Of a stretch of 64,000 nucleotides of DNA, positions 23,755 through 34,964 are shown one piece after another. The translations under genes were made by a program, and so were the position numbers. The notes under the pieces were generated by a model. It ran no database searches, had not been told where the DNA came from, and saw only the letters and a program-made list of their open reading frames with translations. Source of the stretch: Pezicula radicicola (Eukaryota; Ascomycota; Leotiomycetes; Helotiales; Dermateaceae); contig PDUO01000056.1 in NCBI GenBank assembly GCA_003008705.1, positions 84,501 to 148,500 of the forward strand. The letters run 5' to 3'. Numbering within the stretch: position 1 is the first letter of the stretch; each line of letters opens with the position of its first letter.

Positions 23755-24957
23755 AGCTACGTCTGTTGTAATATTTTCAAGGTGTCTATACGGTGATAAA
23801 CGCGCGGGTGAGAATGCGGTGGTTCCATTCGAGGCTTGAGGATGGGGTGTGGTCGTGGAGTGCTGGTGTGCGAAGAATAATCGTAGTCAGTGATGGGGTG
23901 GGTGGTGGTGGTGGTGGTGGTGGTGGTGGTGAAGTCGGGGGGTGGCCCAGACCAGGCAGTAGATTTTGTATAGAGTTGGAGTGGCAAGAGCAGGTTGCAG
24001 AATTGTTGAGGCATGTACATTATGGGTATGGGCTGTTGATAGTGGTGGAGAGGGTCGTAGCAGCAACTCTAAGGAGTCTATTGGTGAGTCGACGTGTCGC
24101 GTCGTGTTTTGTTCAGTGCGTCATGGTCATGCCTCGGCATGTGACAGAAGCTTATCTGATGCTTGTAAGATCAAGGACTGTGGGATGGCAGCCGCGTAAA
24201 GCATTGAGGAGTATATCTTCAGATGAAAACGCGATCAATAAGGGTGCAGAGGTTTTTAAAAAAGAAGTCGTCGGCGGCCACTTTCAATTGCACTGCAGCA
24301 GCAAGCACCGGGATATATAATTGGGATGATATTGCATGCAGCACATGTTTCCATGGGTTCCTCGGCCTCTCCCCTCTCTGTGGCTCTCTGGTCATCTGGA
24401 ACCCAAGCAATCACCGCTAAGATAATCAAACCCCATGGTCCCCCATCAACGTCATTTGGATTCATCTCATCTTGCACGAGCTCTCTATCGTGGGGAAGCT
24501 AAGGGTGAATCATTCTTTCGCCATCATTACTTGCGCTTGTGCTTTCTACAGCAGCAAGAAGGATGGATGAAAACCAACAGAGTGAGTTGTAAACAGAAGG
24601 GGGAGGAGAAAAGAAAAGGGGGAACTTTTCCTTCTATTCTTAGCATTATCGATCGGCCTCGGAAACAAGCGAGTGGCTAAGCCTTGCGCCTCCAGATGCA
24701 GGAACACGAGAAACCACGGCCACAAGAACTAAACCACCAGAACCAACTAACATCAGGCCTGTCCCTCCTGCTTCCATACATATTCATCATTGCCCCTTCC
24801 ATCCAACTCTTATTGACTCATCCATCTGTACAATCACCAACTCGAATTGAACCATATAAGATCACTTTCTTTAGGCTCTCTTGTGCCTTGTTGACATCCC
24901 CTAATAGCCCGGCAGCCGTGTCAACAAAGAAACGACAACAACAGTTACAACCCCCCC
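23755..24957. promoter_or_regulatory. Divergent promoter region of the lipase and GNA1 genes
   Basis: About 1.2 kb between two opposite start codons. It includes a (GGT)n microsatellite at 23901-23931 and pyrimidine-rich leader-like sequence from 24750 on the GNA1 side, ending in a poly-C tract. No coding exon is recognised. Confidence 0.5.
23901..23931 (+). repeat. (GGT)n microsatellite
   Basis: About ten consecutive GGT triplets about 150 bp upstream of the lipase start codon. Confidence 0.95.
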
Positions 24958-24972
24958 NNNNNNNNNNNNNNN
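24958..24972. other. Assembly gap of 15 N in a poly-C tract
   Basis: N residues flanked by seven and eight C residues. The gap replaces a homopolymer of uncertain length in the GNA1 leader, about 30 bp from the upstream candidate start codon. Confidence 0.98.
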
Positions 24973-25002
24973 CCCCCCCCCAACCCGAACTTCCTCATCG
25001 CA

Positions 25003-25750
25003 ATGCAAATCTTTACAACACCTGACATGGCAACCTCCGAAGAGCCAAAGCAAGAGTCTATTCTCAGCGAAAAAGCGCCTGAATTGGTCAACGGCACAAC
25101 CCCACAAATCAACGACTCCTCAATCGAACAGAAGCCAGAAGTTACTGTCAATGGCACAACGCCATCAGACTCAGCACCATCCGTTGAAGGTCTCTTCTCC
25201 TCTGAGCTCATCTCCCCAACAGTTGCAGCCTCGCTCCCAGAATCTTACACAATTCGAGCTATGCGCAAAGGCGATTACGCCCGTGGCTACCTCGATGTTT
25301 TGCGAGTTCTCACGACAGTAGGAGATATCACAGAGCAAGAGTGGGACGAGAGATACGAGTGGATGAACACCCAAGGAAAGGGCGGATATTATATGCTGGT
25401 TATCGATGATGGCAGCAGAGTTGTTGGTACTGGTGCGCTGATCGTAGAGCGGAAATTGTATGTTTCCCTTCCCAATCTCGTCTAAAGGAGAGGATCTGAT
25501 TTGAACTCACAGTATTCACCACCTGGGTCTCGTTGGCCACATTGAAGATATCGCTGTCGCTAGCGATCAACAAGGCAAGAAGCTGGGTCTCAAACTTATT
25601 CAGGCACTCGATTTTATCGCCGAACAAGTTGGATGTTACAAGACAATTTTGGATTGCAGCGAGGCGAATGAGGGATTCTATATCAAGTGTGGCTTCAAGA
25701 GGGCCGGATTGGAAATGGCACATTACTACGAGAAGCCCAAGGGCAACTAG
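25003..25750 (+). CDS. GNA1: Glucosamine 6-phosphate N-acetyltransferase
   Basis: Two exons: 25003-25457 and 25513-25750. Donor GTATGT and acceptor CACAG splice in phase through ERK-F-IHH. There are two candidate starts: ATG 25003 (MQIFTTPDM, 230 aa) and ATG 25027 (MATSEEPKQE, 222 aa); the second looks more natural. The GNAT fold is clear: YTIRAMRKGDYARGYLDVL, VGTGALIVERKF, GLVGHIEDIAV, then the acetyl-CoA loop QQGKKLGLKLI, and the end SEANEGFYIKCGF and YYEK. Role: acetyl-CoA plus glucosamine-6-P to N-acetylglucosamine-6-P on the way to UDP-GlcNAc for chitin and glycans, in the cytosol. The ~70-residue low-complexity N-terminal extension is longer than in yeast Gna1. Confidence 0.95.
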
Positions 25751-27106
25751 ATCCTGGCCGGCATAACAAGGGACACGGCGTTGATTTTTGACAGCACTGC
25801 TGTAGGTGTATTATAATGGCAATTGGGTGTGGTTTGCATATTGTCTGGCTGCTGCTAAGACGACTTGGAGTTTGAATTGGAGGCGGAATTGTTCTGCAGC
25901 AATTGTAGTCATGCATGGAAGCCTACCATGCATGCATTTGTTTTTCGAGATCCCTGGGCCGCTTTCTCAGTAGTGTGACTGAAGAAAAGCATATTGCATA
26001 GTTGAAGTGGGTTAATGTGCAGACGCTGGTACAAAGGCGAACCGCAACGAGCCCATTAGTATATCAAATCAACCAACCGATACAAGAAACTATCATCACT
26101 TTGGGTCCTGATTCGTGTACAATGCCAAAAATTGATATTTGAACTATGCCGCGTGAGTTCTGCCAGTATTTTTTAATTTGAGTTACTCACTTGATTTCGA
26201 CGTGAGTAACTGACTTGATTTAGATATCTAACAGGGCGGTGAGTCCAAAGCGCTACAACACGTACAGTATCACATATCAATTGTAGCGTTGGACACGTAT
26301 CAGGACCCATTACTTTGGACAATGCCGTATAAGATGCGAGAACCGCCAATCATAAGCGCGTCAAATCTAAATACACACGCTATTTCTAGGGCGCCACGAG
26401 TGTGGGGTTCGGACAGAAGTCTCCACAGAGGTAGTCTGCAGCATCGTAGAAGCCCAGGAATTCCCGATTCCGACAACGCTGCCTATGCTCCGAACATACT
26501 TATATACATGCTTTGCAGATCTCCAGCTGGTATAATCATTCCCTATTCTGGAAAGACGAATGGAGTATATTATTAGTTCCATTACTGTATTGTCTGTGCA
26601 AGCTTCGCCATTCAAAATGGTCCTTGCATTTTGGTCAACCTCAGAAGAGTGCGACCTGACCAATAACAGTTGTCAATAACAACGAAGCGAGTGTCCGTTT
26701 GGCGTATCTCGGCACAATGTTAGAAGGACGTACAGTACTGTACTAGTAATTGTCAAACATAGAAACTCTTCTCTTTCCGAACCCACGAGTAAATCCCATT
26801 CCTTTGACTCTATGCATAAGTGCTGATACTATCAGAGGGGAATTTAACGTTTACTTGGGGCGAGGAGACGTACTTCAGCTGTGCTTTTGCTTGCATTTTG
26901 ACAATATCCCAATATAAGTACCTAGCTTAGAAACTTCTCAATGGGAAAAATGACATTGGAGTATTATCGGGCAATCTACTTGGTACTTCTCTTCATCTAG
27001 CTTTCACTTATCTATCATCTCCTTAGTCTTCAATTTCATAAACTCCTATATTTCTAAGAAGAATCCTTCGTATAGACTCAATACGATCGATCCGAAAGAA
27101 AAAAAA
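25751..27106. other. Intergenic with dispersed-repeat cluster, no gene recognised
   Basis: Contains the 3' flank of GNA1, a palindromic CATGCATG region near 25910-25935 and a GTAAC repeat pair at 26179-26231. The 95-codon ORF at 26289-26576 has no recognisable content. 26940-27106 is AT/CT-rich and probably the promoter of the next gene. Confidence 0.5.
26179..26231 (+). repeat. GTAAC/ACTTGATTTAG repeat, small cluster
   Basis: Two to three units: GAGTTACTCACTTGATTT, then GAGTAACTGACTTGATTTAG, then a palindromic AGATATCT. Confidence 0.8.
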
Positions 27107-28215
27107 ATGACACTCGCAGAAAATCAAGAAATCATCTGGCGATATCCATCAGGTCTTCCTCGACTAGGTTATGATCTCCGAGAACGAAAATGGAAGATTT
27201 GTTTCTTTTGGGGTATGATACTTTTGGATTCTATGATCATACCTATAGTATTATATTTCGCACTTTGGCGTGGTACTAGTCTAAGTCATGATACAGGTTA
27301 GACATATTCCTATATCTCGATATTTGAGCATGAACTTATTAAGATCATTCCTTTCTAGTTTTCACTATTATTTCTGCTACTATTGGAGGAACGGCCGTCT
27401 TTAATGCTATTCAACGATCTTGGCATCTATGGAAGAAAACCTCAACTTGTCGCATCCCCGGAGCAAAAAGATTATTCGTTCGTACACAACCTCTCCTATA
27501 CCACCCTTCTTATATACTAACAAACACCAAAAAAAAAGTTCGATTCCTTCCACTGGATATTCCTCCTCTCCCTCCTCGTCGTAATAATCCTCCTCTCAAT
27601 CGGCGGAAACCCAGGCCAACCCCTAGCAAGGGTCCTCGCAACCGTAGCCCCTACATTCCTCCTAACCTTCAGCCTCCAACTCCTCTTCATCGACACACTC
27701 CGACTCCTGCAATACCGCGCACCATTTCGAATCTCCTCAGTTCCTCGAGGTGGTATCATTCGTCCGGCGATTTATTCGATTATTGAGGATGTCATTGCTG
27801 TTGATGGGGGTGGTGGAAGTGAGTTTAGAGAACGCTTAAATGCTCGGTATGAGGCTAGTTATCGTTTTAGGGAGATGTTGAGCTGGCTTAGTTTGTTGTG
27901 GGATGGGGTGGGGTTTTTGGTGGGGGGTTTTACTGTGGGGGTTGTTTTTGGTTTGGATCGTAATAGGGCTTATGTTGTAAGTGATGTGACTCTTTCTTTC
28001 TTTCTTTCCCTTTTCTCTTTATTACCAGTATTTATTATTGTGGTTTTTACTGACTAGATGGTCTATAGTTCGGTTGGTCGGTGCCGTTTATTTGGGCTTC
28101 TGTCTGGGCTGCTATTACTATTCGGATAGTGAAGGTTGATTTGGAGGAGGAGGAGAAGGCTTGGGATCGGATGAGGATGCTTCGTTTTCATGCTACACCT
28201 GTTTATTATGCATAG
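27107..28215 (+). CDS. Fungal integral membrane protein, unknown function
   Basis: Four exons in phase: 27107-27296, 27359-27477, 27539-27976, 28069-28215 (297 residues). Intron 2 has a textbook ACTAACA branch and an A-rich acceptor. The protein opens with a soluble WRYPSGLPRLGYDLRERKWK segment, then membrane helices (ICFFWGMILLDSMIIPIVLY; FTIISATIGGTAVF; FHWIFLLSLLVVIILLSIGG; VAPTFLLTFSLQLLFID). It continues with the conserved SSVPRGGIIRPAIYSIIED and GGGGSEFRERLN loop, and ends with two more helices and an acidic tail. This organisation is widespread in Leotiomycetes and other ascomycetes, but I know no assigned role. It appears intact. Confidence 0.8.
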
Positions 28216-29316
28216 GAAGAAGCATTTTTGAGTAATAAAAAGTTAATAGGTGAGAAAAGTGAGACTCGGTGGTAGCACCAGCGAATGTTATTTCACAGGC
28301 CTTCGGAACCTATTTCGGATCTCAAAGCCTAGAAGGTTGTGGAGATAACACAACAGTGCTGCTGTGTGATGCTGATGTCTGCTTTCATACCTGATCTCTA
28401 GCGAGCACCATTTATTTATGTGCAGAACTCATTCGTTCATTTTCGTGAGATACGCCTGACCCTTCGAAACCACGACACCTTATCTCTAGCACCTCGTCGC
28501 TCAAGTAAGGATTGAACATTTGAAACTTCAGACGGAAGTTGCCTTTGGAATGTAGGCCGCACAATTGCCAAAGCAGTGTAGAGCCCGTCTGGTGTCTCAC
28601 AATATGCCATAGGATCCGCTCCATACTCTACAAGCAGCTTGAGAATAGACAGACGTCCTCGCGACATTGCGGGCGAAGACTCATGTTCGGTTTCCCAATC
28701 TTCGGAGCTGGAGGAGGATTCCTGCAACAGGAAGCGCAGAGCACGCTCCTAGATAGTCATGGAGTTGAACTCCAGGTTTGGGCTTGCGCCATGTTGTAAC
28801 AGCACAGCGACGACTTCTGGGCTGGCTGGATATCGTTGTTCTGCTGGTAAGGGGTTGGTGGCGTAGTCCAGAAGGAAGGGGTCTACCGAGTTTCCCCTTG
28901 ATGACTTTATCACCCCAACCAAGCTTTTCGTTGACGTAAATAGAGAGACCGTACTGGACAGCCAGGGAGAGAAACGAGTCATGATGAGATACAGAGACAG
29001 CTTCCTCTCCAATACACCCTCAGTGTGATTGAGATGGAGTTAACTCGTCCTTAATAAGGATAGTCATTGCTCGGTCCAGCTCGTCCAGAAGCACTATGTT
29101 CCCCTTTTGGCTATGCAGATTAGCAAAGTGGGCATATCTCATTGCTGTTAAAGCTGTTTTCTGCAAGATCCTAGGAAGTCAGGAGCCAGCGACCCGCTTT
29201 AACCCTAACACTCTACGAGAAACAGCCAAGCTTCTTTGCCACCATCTGCCTTGGGAAAGCCATCTGCTTTTTGGATTGTCGTATATATAGCGTATCAAGG
29301 TATATTTCCTAGAGCC

Positions 29317-29489
29317 TGTTGGGTCACGTGTGTGCACTAGCCTGCCACTACTAGAGGGTCTTGCTCTTACTCTTTCAGCTTCTTCTTCTTCTTCTTCTTC
29401 TTCTTCCTTCCACAGAGACGATAGCACCCACAGAATAGAACCAATTGAAGTACATTCATTGTTCCTATTCGTGTGCTTGTTTCCCAACA
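29317..29489 (-). mobile_element. Solo LTR inserted in the NLR Walker A codons, TSD GAGCC
   Basis: 173 bp, TGTTGGGTCACGTG to TTTCCCAACA on the plus strand, flanked by GAGCC at 29312-29316 and 29490-29494. It is the same family as 13081-13247 in the opposite orientation, with an expanded TTC-type microsatellite. Removing the LTR and one GAGCC rejoins the NLR frame at GKAGS|RKYT. Confidence 0.92.
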
Positions 29490-29755
29490 GAGCCTGCCTT
29501 TCCATTCATCCAATACACACCACGACCAAACCGTAGCCAGTCAATGAAACTGTTCCATGTACGAGTTCCTGTTGGGGGATCATGAAACGCCCATTCGAAA
29601 TCCGTAGGTGACATAGCTACTCGCTTTGCTTGCTGCTTGTTCCGACGTCGTGCTAGTGCTTCTGCTTTGCCCATTGGGTTATATACGAGGTCGGTCAACG
29701 AACTATGAGTGCAGACACCTCTCTATTGTACCTGCTGATATGGGGAAAGTGACCG

Positions 29756-29893
29756 TAATTCTTCCGGGGCCTATGATGTATATGCTGAAAGCCACCTAGT
29801 ATATATCGCTTCCGCTATGTACACTATCTTGCGAGCCATCAATATGTCGTCTTTGTCACTATCTTCTAAATCCACGTCTTTAATAATAACCAT
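29756..29893 (+). repeat. 138-bp copy of the 3' part of unknown gene A
   Basis: Matches 11832-11969 with few differences, mostly A/G and C/T (TAATTCTTCCGGGGCC through AATAATAACCAT). It lies between two conserved NLR segments (MRDRH and the WAFHDPP part), so foreign sequence sits within the NLR gene here. Confidence 0.85.
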
Positions 29894-29913
29894 GCCGATC
29901 CCTCATCGTGGTG

Positions 29914-30377
29914 TGTTGTGAAACAAGCACACGGATAGAAACAATGAATGTACTTCAATTGGAGACGATTCGGTCCAGACCCACGAAGGGAGGACGCAGA
30001 GTGGCTTGATGCCTATGATCCATGACCAGGAGGAGGAGCTGATCGTGGTGCGGGGATCGATCTCTCTTTCACCAAAGAGTGGGAGAAGGTTTGTGTGCTT
30101 GAGTTCGTACAAGGAGGGCGATCGAATTGGCCTAGAGGCGCGCTTTCGAAGTTGCTCATTTTCGATTCTTAGAGGTCTTATTGTCTGATCAGAACGAGAG
30201 TGTTGCTACCATGTTGTGAAACAAGCACACGGATAGAAACAATGAATGTACTTCAATTGGTTCTATTCTGTGGGTGCTATCGTCTCTGAAGAAGAAGAAG
30301 AAGAAGAAGAGAGAGAAAGAGTAAGAAGAGAAGCTCTAGTAGTAGCAGGCTAGTACTGGTGTACACGTGACCCAACA
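29914..30377. mobile_element. Internally deleted LTR retroelement in the NLR gene
   Basis: The left end has only the first ~50 bp of the LTR (TGTTGTGAAACAAGC through ACTTCAATTGG). The interior is ~250 bp. The right end is a full 166-bp LTR (30212-30377) ending CCCAACA. The flanks are TGGTG (29909-29913) and TGATG (30378-30382), a target duplication with one G/A difference. Read on the minus strand, TGGTAGCAACACTC directly follows the LTR, where a tRNA primer site would lie. No gag or pol remains. Excising the element and one target copy restores NLR reading from EEFRFI to TMRDRH. Confidence 0.8.
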
Positions 30378-31166
30378 TGATGAAACGAAATTCCTCGAGC
30401 ACAGAAAATTCTGCTGTCTGCCGAGCATATCTATCTTCTCTCTAGGAGCCAAAGTCTTTGTCTACGTCTTCGTGCTTATCAGCGGCGCCTCCTAATGTCA
30501 TTGCGTCGATAATTGTGCCTTGCATTTTTGTCGTATTTACATAAACGGTAGCAGTACGATTGAGTATTTGGGAAATGGCAAGTGTTTGATCATCAAGCTG
30601 TCTTAACATGTATGCTTGTTGAGAGTCGAGTAGTGCAGTAATGATCCGTTGCGTGGTATGATCAAGTCTGTCAAAACGGTCTGTCATCTGCACGAATGCT
30701 AGATGGATATGCTCTCTACAAAATGATTCAAGTGTTATCATCCTTCTAGTCTGGTTTAAAATGGGAACTCGCCTCACGTCTACGAGAACATGCATCTCTA
30801 ATGATCGTTGGAAGGATTCTAGCCGAGATACCAATTCTGTGATTTCATCCTTATTCCAGACGGTCTTCGGGGCAATTAAAAGGCTTAGCCATAGTCGGTT
30901 CTTATCGCCTACCCTCAGACTCTCTATTTTCAAAGTAATTTCATTTGCTATAATGTTACACGCACGACAAAGTTCCTCGAGGGCAAAGGCCTTACAAGCT
31001 TAGTCGACATCCGAACCAGATCTGTTTGGACTCTAGGGAGTCTATCGTTCTCGCCGGGAAAATTGTAAATCTCGTGGGTTCGTAGGAAGAGTTTAGTTCC
31101 AAACTCTATGAACTGGACGATGGTTCCAGCAACAGTGAAGGCTATTAGCGGATCAAGAACAATCAT

Positions 31167-32022
31167 TATGATACAACGACTGTGATTAGCGACCAGCAAG
31201 AGATAACTATTGTAGCCTTAGGCCTTTGGGGACGATACAGTATTTAAAAGGGAGTAATCTTAAAACAGTGTTTTGAAGTGTAGATATTCAGCCTTGTAGT
31301 AGGCAACCGACCTTTCAGCTTACTTTCAGCACTCATTTCGACTCCTATGGTCATGTGTCCACACTTCTGAATGGCTTTAAATGCAATGTTTCTAGTGTAA
31401 TAAAAAGTTAGGTAATTACTTACCTGGGAGCAGTGGTTAGATGTTCGAATACACATGTTCTGGGAATAGCCATGTGACACTCAAGCTAACCTGGTACCCA
31501 GGTGCTGGTGGCATAACTAGGTAGGTAGGCTTATTTCGGCACTCCTTAGTCTGTAAGTACAGAATATAACACTGTTTCCAGCCATATGTTACTCCTAGGG
31601 ACCTTTTGGTATAATATTGTGGTCAGATTTATACACAACAGGGAATAATTTTTACTTTCAGCTCGTGCAGCTATCATTTACAATGCTTTGGTATAAGAAG
31701 TACAAAGCACACACTCTTTCTTAATTAGGCTTTAATATTACTTAGACAACGCATTGCAGATATAGTTAGCAATGTTTTCCATTTCTTGTGCAGTGGGGCT
31801 TGCAGGCAAAGGTAATCCTAAAAAGAGCCAGGTTACTTATTGTAGCTCCCATTCTAGCATAGATCACTGGAAAATGAAGAGCCAACGGTACCATTATAAT
31901 TCAAAACAATAGCAGCTTAATGCAACAACTGTATCCCAAACACAAACAGCAAATTATTCACTTACTCCTACAACCATATCCGAATTCCCATCCGAAGTTT
32001 GTGGATGACTTTCATTTCGATA
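31167..32022. other. Intergenic, no gene recognised
   Basis: Between the NLR N-terminus and the stop of the phosphatase gene. Stop codons occur in all frames, and no repeat family was recognised apart from a short CCTAGGTAGGTAGG-like run near 31520. Confidence 0.5.
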
Positions 32023-33744
32023 TCACCAACCCAGGTTCTTCACACATTCGGCTTGTAATGCTAGCTCGCGTGCACGACTATCTTCAGTCTCTACAGCTTG
32101 GCCCATATCATCAAACGTGTATGTTTTCCACTCGCAAGTCCTCCAGCTAGACTCTTCTAATGAGTTCATTTTTTAGCCAAGCTCAACAAGGTCCAGAAAT
32201 TGACAAAAAAAGAAACTTACTTTGCGGAACGAGATCACCAAGAACACTACTATGCGTAACAACGGCAATCTCTCTCTTCGTACCAATATCTGTAAACATA
32301 TGTCAGCTCTTTGCAACTTACCTAAGTTCCCTTATAATCCAGATAATTCATACATACCATCTTTAAGCCAGGTCAAAAAGTCCTCAACTCGTTCCTCAAA
32401 AGGTTCGGTATTCGACCGCCATCTTCCATCTTCCTTATTATTCCAACCGCTTACAACCTCTGATAAATCCATTCGGTGTCCAAAATGCTCAAACTTTTTT
32501 GCCAATAATGATGGCTCGAGACCAATACCAGGTGGGTTATCATCCATGGTCTGAAGATCTGGAAGTGCTCTTACTTTGATACCTCGGGTTACGAACGTTG
32601 GTGCGAAAACCTCGAGAGCAGTGGTTAATGCTCGTGTCATCGGAGAACAGACTATGTCTGTTAAATGATCATGACGATCAAAAATCTCTCTTAGTAATCT
32701 AACTTGTCGAACTCCTTTTGAAGTTAATTTAGGATCTCTTGTTACTCCGTCTTTTATGATCTATAAAAAATTTAGTTTAGCGGAAAATTAAATTTTTTCT
32801 TGGTTAAGATGTGTTACGTACGTGACCATGTCGGATGAAGTGAACAATGAGCCTCTCAGGTCTTTCAATTCCTTCCATCATCCATGCCTGTGCTGTATTA
32901 TCTGTTTTTCTTCCGCTATTGCTACTCTTGATTATTGATGGCGCGTTATTTAGTATTTGAGGAGTGCGAGGAGTCTGATTGGTGTCCTATCAAATGTGTT
33001 AGAATTTATATTTTCGCAAACAAGATATGTTAATGCACTTACAAGAATAGAAAGCAATCTCAAAGGAGTCCGCATAGCCCATGCTACCTCCAGAAATTGG
33101 TCTCTAAGAACATCACTAGGTCGATGACAGCAATCAGATCGCTTCGGAAGAATAGCTTGGTCCAGGAATTTCTGTAACAAAGAATTGTGCGATTCGTCCT
33201 TGCTGCACGAAAAATTGTTGTATAGATTCATGGACCGGTTGATTCCCTCGTTATCAAGATTTTGGCGGCACCATCTGGGATAGCTACAATAGCAAAAGTA
33301 TCCTGGAATTAGGAATGAGCGTGACTGAGCCTCGAGCCATGTCTCCAACTCTTGAGCAGTTTTGGAGTCCAGCGGTGCAGTGTCGTTTTCAGTTTCACTG
33401 CTAGTCTCACTGTTGTTCGACGTGCAGTGCTCCTCTTCGGACTGCTCAGTGAATTTCGAAGTGTCATCTTGCGCCTGGATGCACCCCATGCTTGGGACTT
33501 GAAGGTCGCTGTTGTGGAACGCTTCTGTTTGGAGGTGGCGAGTGGCTGTCGAAGGGACGTCTTCATCCTCTAAGCTCTTGATGACATTTCCTTGGAAATT
33601 TTGCAGCCTAAGCACCGCAGGTAGTAGTGGTGCAGTCGTTTGCTCAATGCCCTTTACCAGTTGTGTACCATATGTTTGGCAAGGACACACTTGTCCAGAA
33701 ATGTGTTCTTCAAGGCGTCTTTCATCGCTAGACAGCAACTCCAT
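32023..33744 (-). CDS. Histidine phosphatase (phosphoglycerate-mutase-like) with long N-terminal extension
   Basis: Five exons in phase: 33043-33744, 32822-32986, 32358-32760, 32221-32289, 32023-32156 (490 residues from ATG 33744; a longer frame would need a TTG start). The catalytic core is in exons 2-5: LIVHFIRHGH (the RHG nucleophile motif), TRDPKLTSKGVRQVRLL, VCSPMTRALTTALE, RALPDLQTMD and VVTHSSVLGDL (second catalytic His). It ends at the final GW, as in fungal PGAM-like proteins. Known substrates vary widely (sugar phosphates and others), so none is assigned. The first ~235 residues are a low-complexity, acidic, Cys-containing region (CPCQTYG, CYCSYPRWC) that I do not recognise and that is unusual for this family. 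Exon 1 may belong to a separate, fused gene model. Confidence 0.78.
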
Positions 33745-34594
33745 CTTGTTGTGTTGTAGGAGTATACCCAACGGGCAGGCTCTCGTCTTCAATGGAAAGG
33801 TTTGCCGTACACTTACGGGAGGTTGCGTGTTCTTGCCAAAGCAAGAGTTTTTCTAGCCGTTGAGAAATTTGTTCAGGTTGCGTGGGATTATTTCAACTTT
33901 TCAAGGAACTTAAATAACCCAGAAGACAATTTTGTTTTGGACTGCCACTAAATTAGTGCATAATCAAAAGTGAGATATCAAGACAGATGGATATCTCAGC
34001 TACTGAATAATGCAGCTTTTCAAATATTTTCAGAAGAAGACGTAAAAACACTTTACTGTAATAGTTAATTCAAAAGGAACTTGGCTAGAGTATAATTTCC
34101 ATGTCACTCTTTCATATCTTCAATTGTGCCCAAAAAGATGTCAGTCCATACAAAAATACTAGTTACCGTCTTAAATTAGGTAGTTTAGCTGGCAACGCCA
34201 AGAAATCTTACTTATGAATTATTGATACATAAAATTCCCTCAATTAATACTCTAACTTCGCTGATATTAACTGTATAGCTTCTGTTTAGACAAATTCTTT
34301 GTTGTATTTCTAATCACATAACCGAAAGGAAGTTTCAGTCATTTGTGTAGCTAAGTGAGAACATTCAAAGAACACACTACTAAAGCTTGACAGGCACATA
34401 TAAAGATTATCCTGAAGTTCTAGCTCTATGTCAGAGTTGTTAAACCATGGGCGGCGTGGTTTAGACTAATTTGATCACCACTCGCTTGTCTTTTGTTTTG
34501 AACTGGACGCCCCTATTTGCTAAGCGAGGTGTGCGTAATTTCAAGCACATGGTCCAACTTAACTTAACAAAAAAGTTAAAAGCTTCATTCGTTC

Positions 34595-34639
34595 TGAGTA
34601 ACCTACTTGATTTAGATAACTCACTTGATTGTGTAACTT
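34595..34639 (+). repeat. GTAAC/ACTTGATTTAG repeat cluster
   Basis: GAGTAACCTACTTGATTTAG followed by ATAACTCACTTGATTGTG and GTAAC: two and a half 18-bp units. Confidence 0.85.
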
Positions 34640-34727
34640 AATGGTTTGGGGAGTAAACCCCGTATGTGGATATGCTACTCGAACTTGAAAGATTATGAAA
34701 GTTTCAACGTGTGATGCGTTTTAGTCT

Positions 34728-34757
34728 GATTAATCAAGTTACTCAATTCAAGTAAGC
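34728..34757 (-). repeat. GTAAC/ACTTGATTTAG repeat, reverse unit
   Basis: TAATCAAGTTACTCAATTCA: a degraded reverse-complement unit about 90 bp from the forward cluster, giving an inverted pair. Confidence 0.6.
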
Positions 34758-34964
34758 TATTCGAGGCTGTGATGAAGAGCCTGTCGGTTGGTTATGACCT
34801 GAATTTCTAGGCCTATAAGTATCTCGAAGAGAGTCCTAAGTACAACCACAATGTAAAGCCGCAAAGTGAGGCCCTATTACATCCATCACATGCTATCTAA
34901 AACACTATCGGGCCTTTGAATACCCACTGAACCATCAGCTTGAATTATTGCCAAACCAATCATG

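Larger units (their letters stand above)
28437..31166 (-). pseudogene. Dead NACHT-ankyrin NLR-like gene, broken by LTR elements
   Basis: N-terminus at 31166: MIVLDPLIAFTVAGTIVQFI, the usual start of fungal NACHT proteins, then a frameshift near 31000 and EELCRACNIIANEITLKIE. The frame continues to 30378 with one in-frame TAG (30442-30444) up to EEFRFI. Skipping the LTR element 29914-30377 and one target copy continues TMRDRH in frame. Further on, WAFHDPPTGTRTW and SFIDWLRFGRGVYWMNGKAGS reach the Walker A loop, where a solo LTR (29317-29489) is inserted. Beyond it comes RKYTLIRYIYDNPK. Most of the NACHT core is then missing, and the C-terminus resumes (MRYAHFANLHSQ, LLDELDRAMTI, FLSLAVQYGLSIYVNEKLG) with ankyrin-type ends (VVAVLLQHGASPNLE, ILKLLVEYGADPMA) in shifted frames. 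Family role: intracellular non-self recognition / incompatibility. Beyond repair as a gene. Confidence 0.85.
33745..34964. other. Intergenic with two repeat clusters, no gene recognised
   Basis: Holds the GTAAC repeats listed at 34595-34639 and 34728-34757. The rest is AT-rich without ORFs. The promoter of the phosphatase gene should lie at 33745-34100. Confidence 0.5.

Noticed and set aside
26289..26576. 95-codon plus-strand ORF
   Set aside because: No recognisable motif. It is overlapped by a similar-length antisense ORF, so likely chance.
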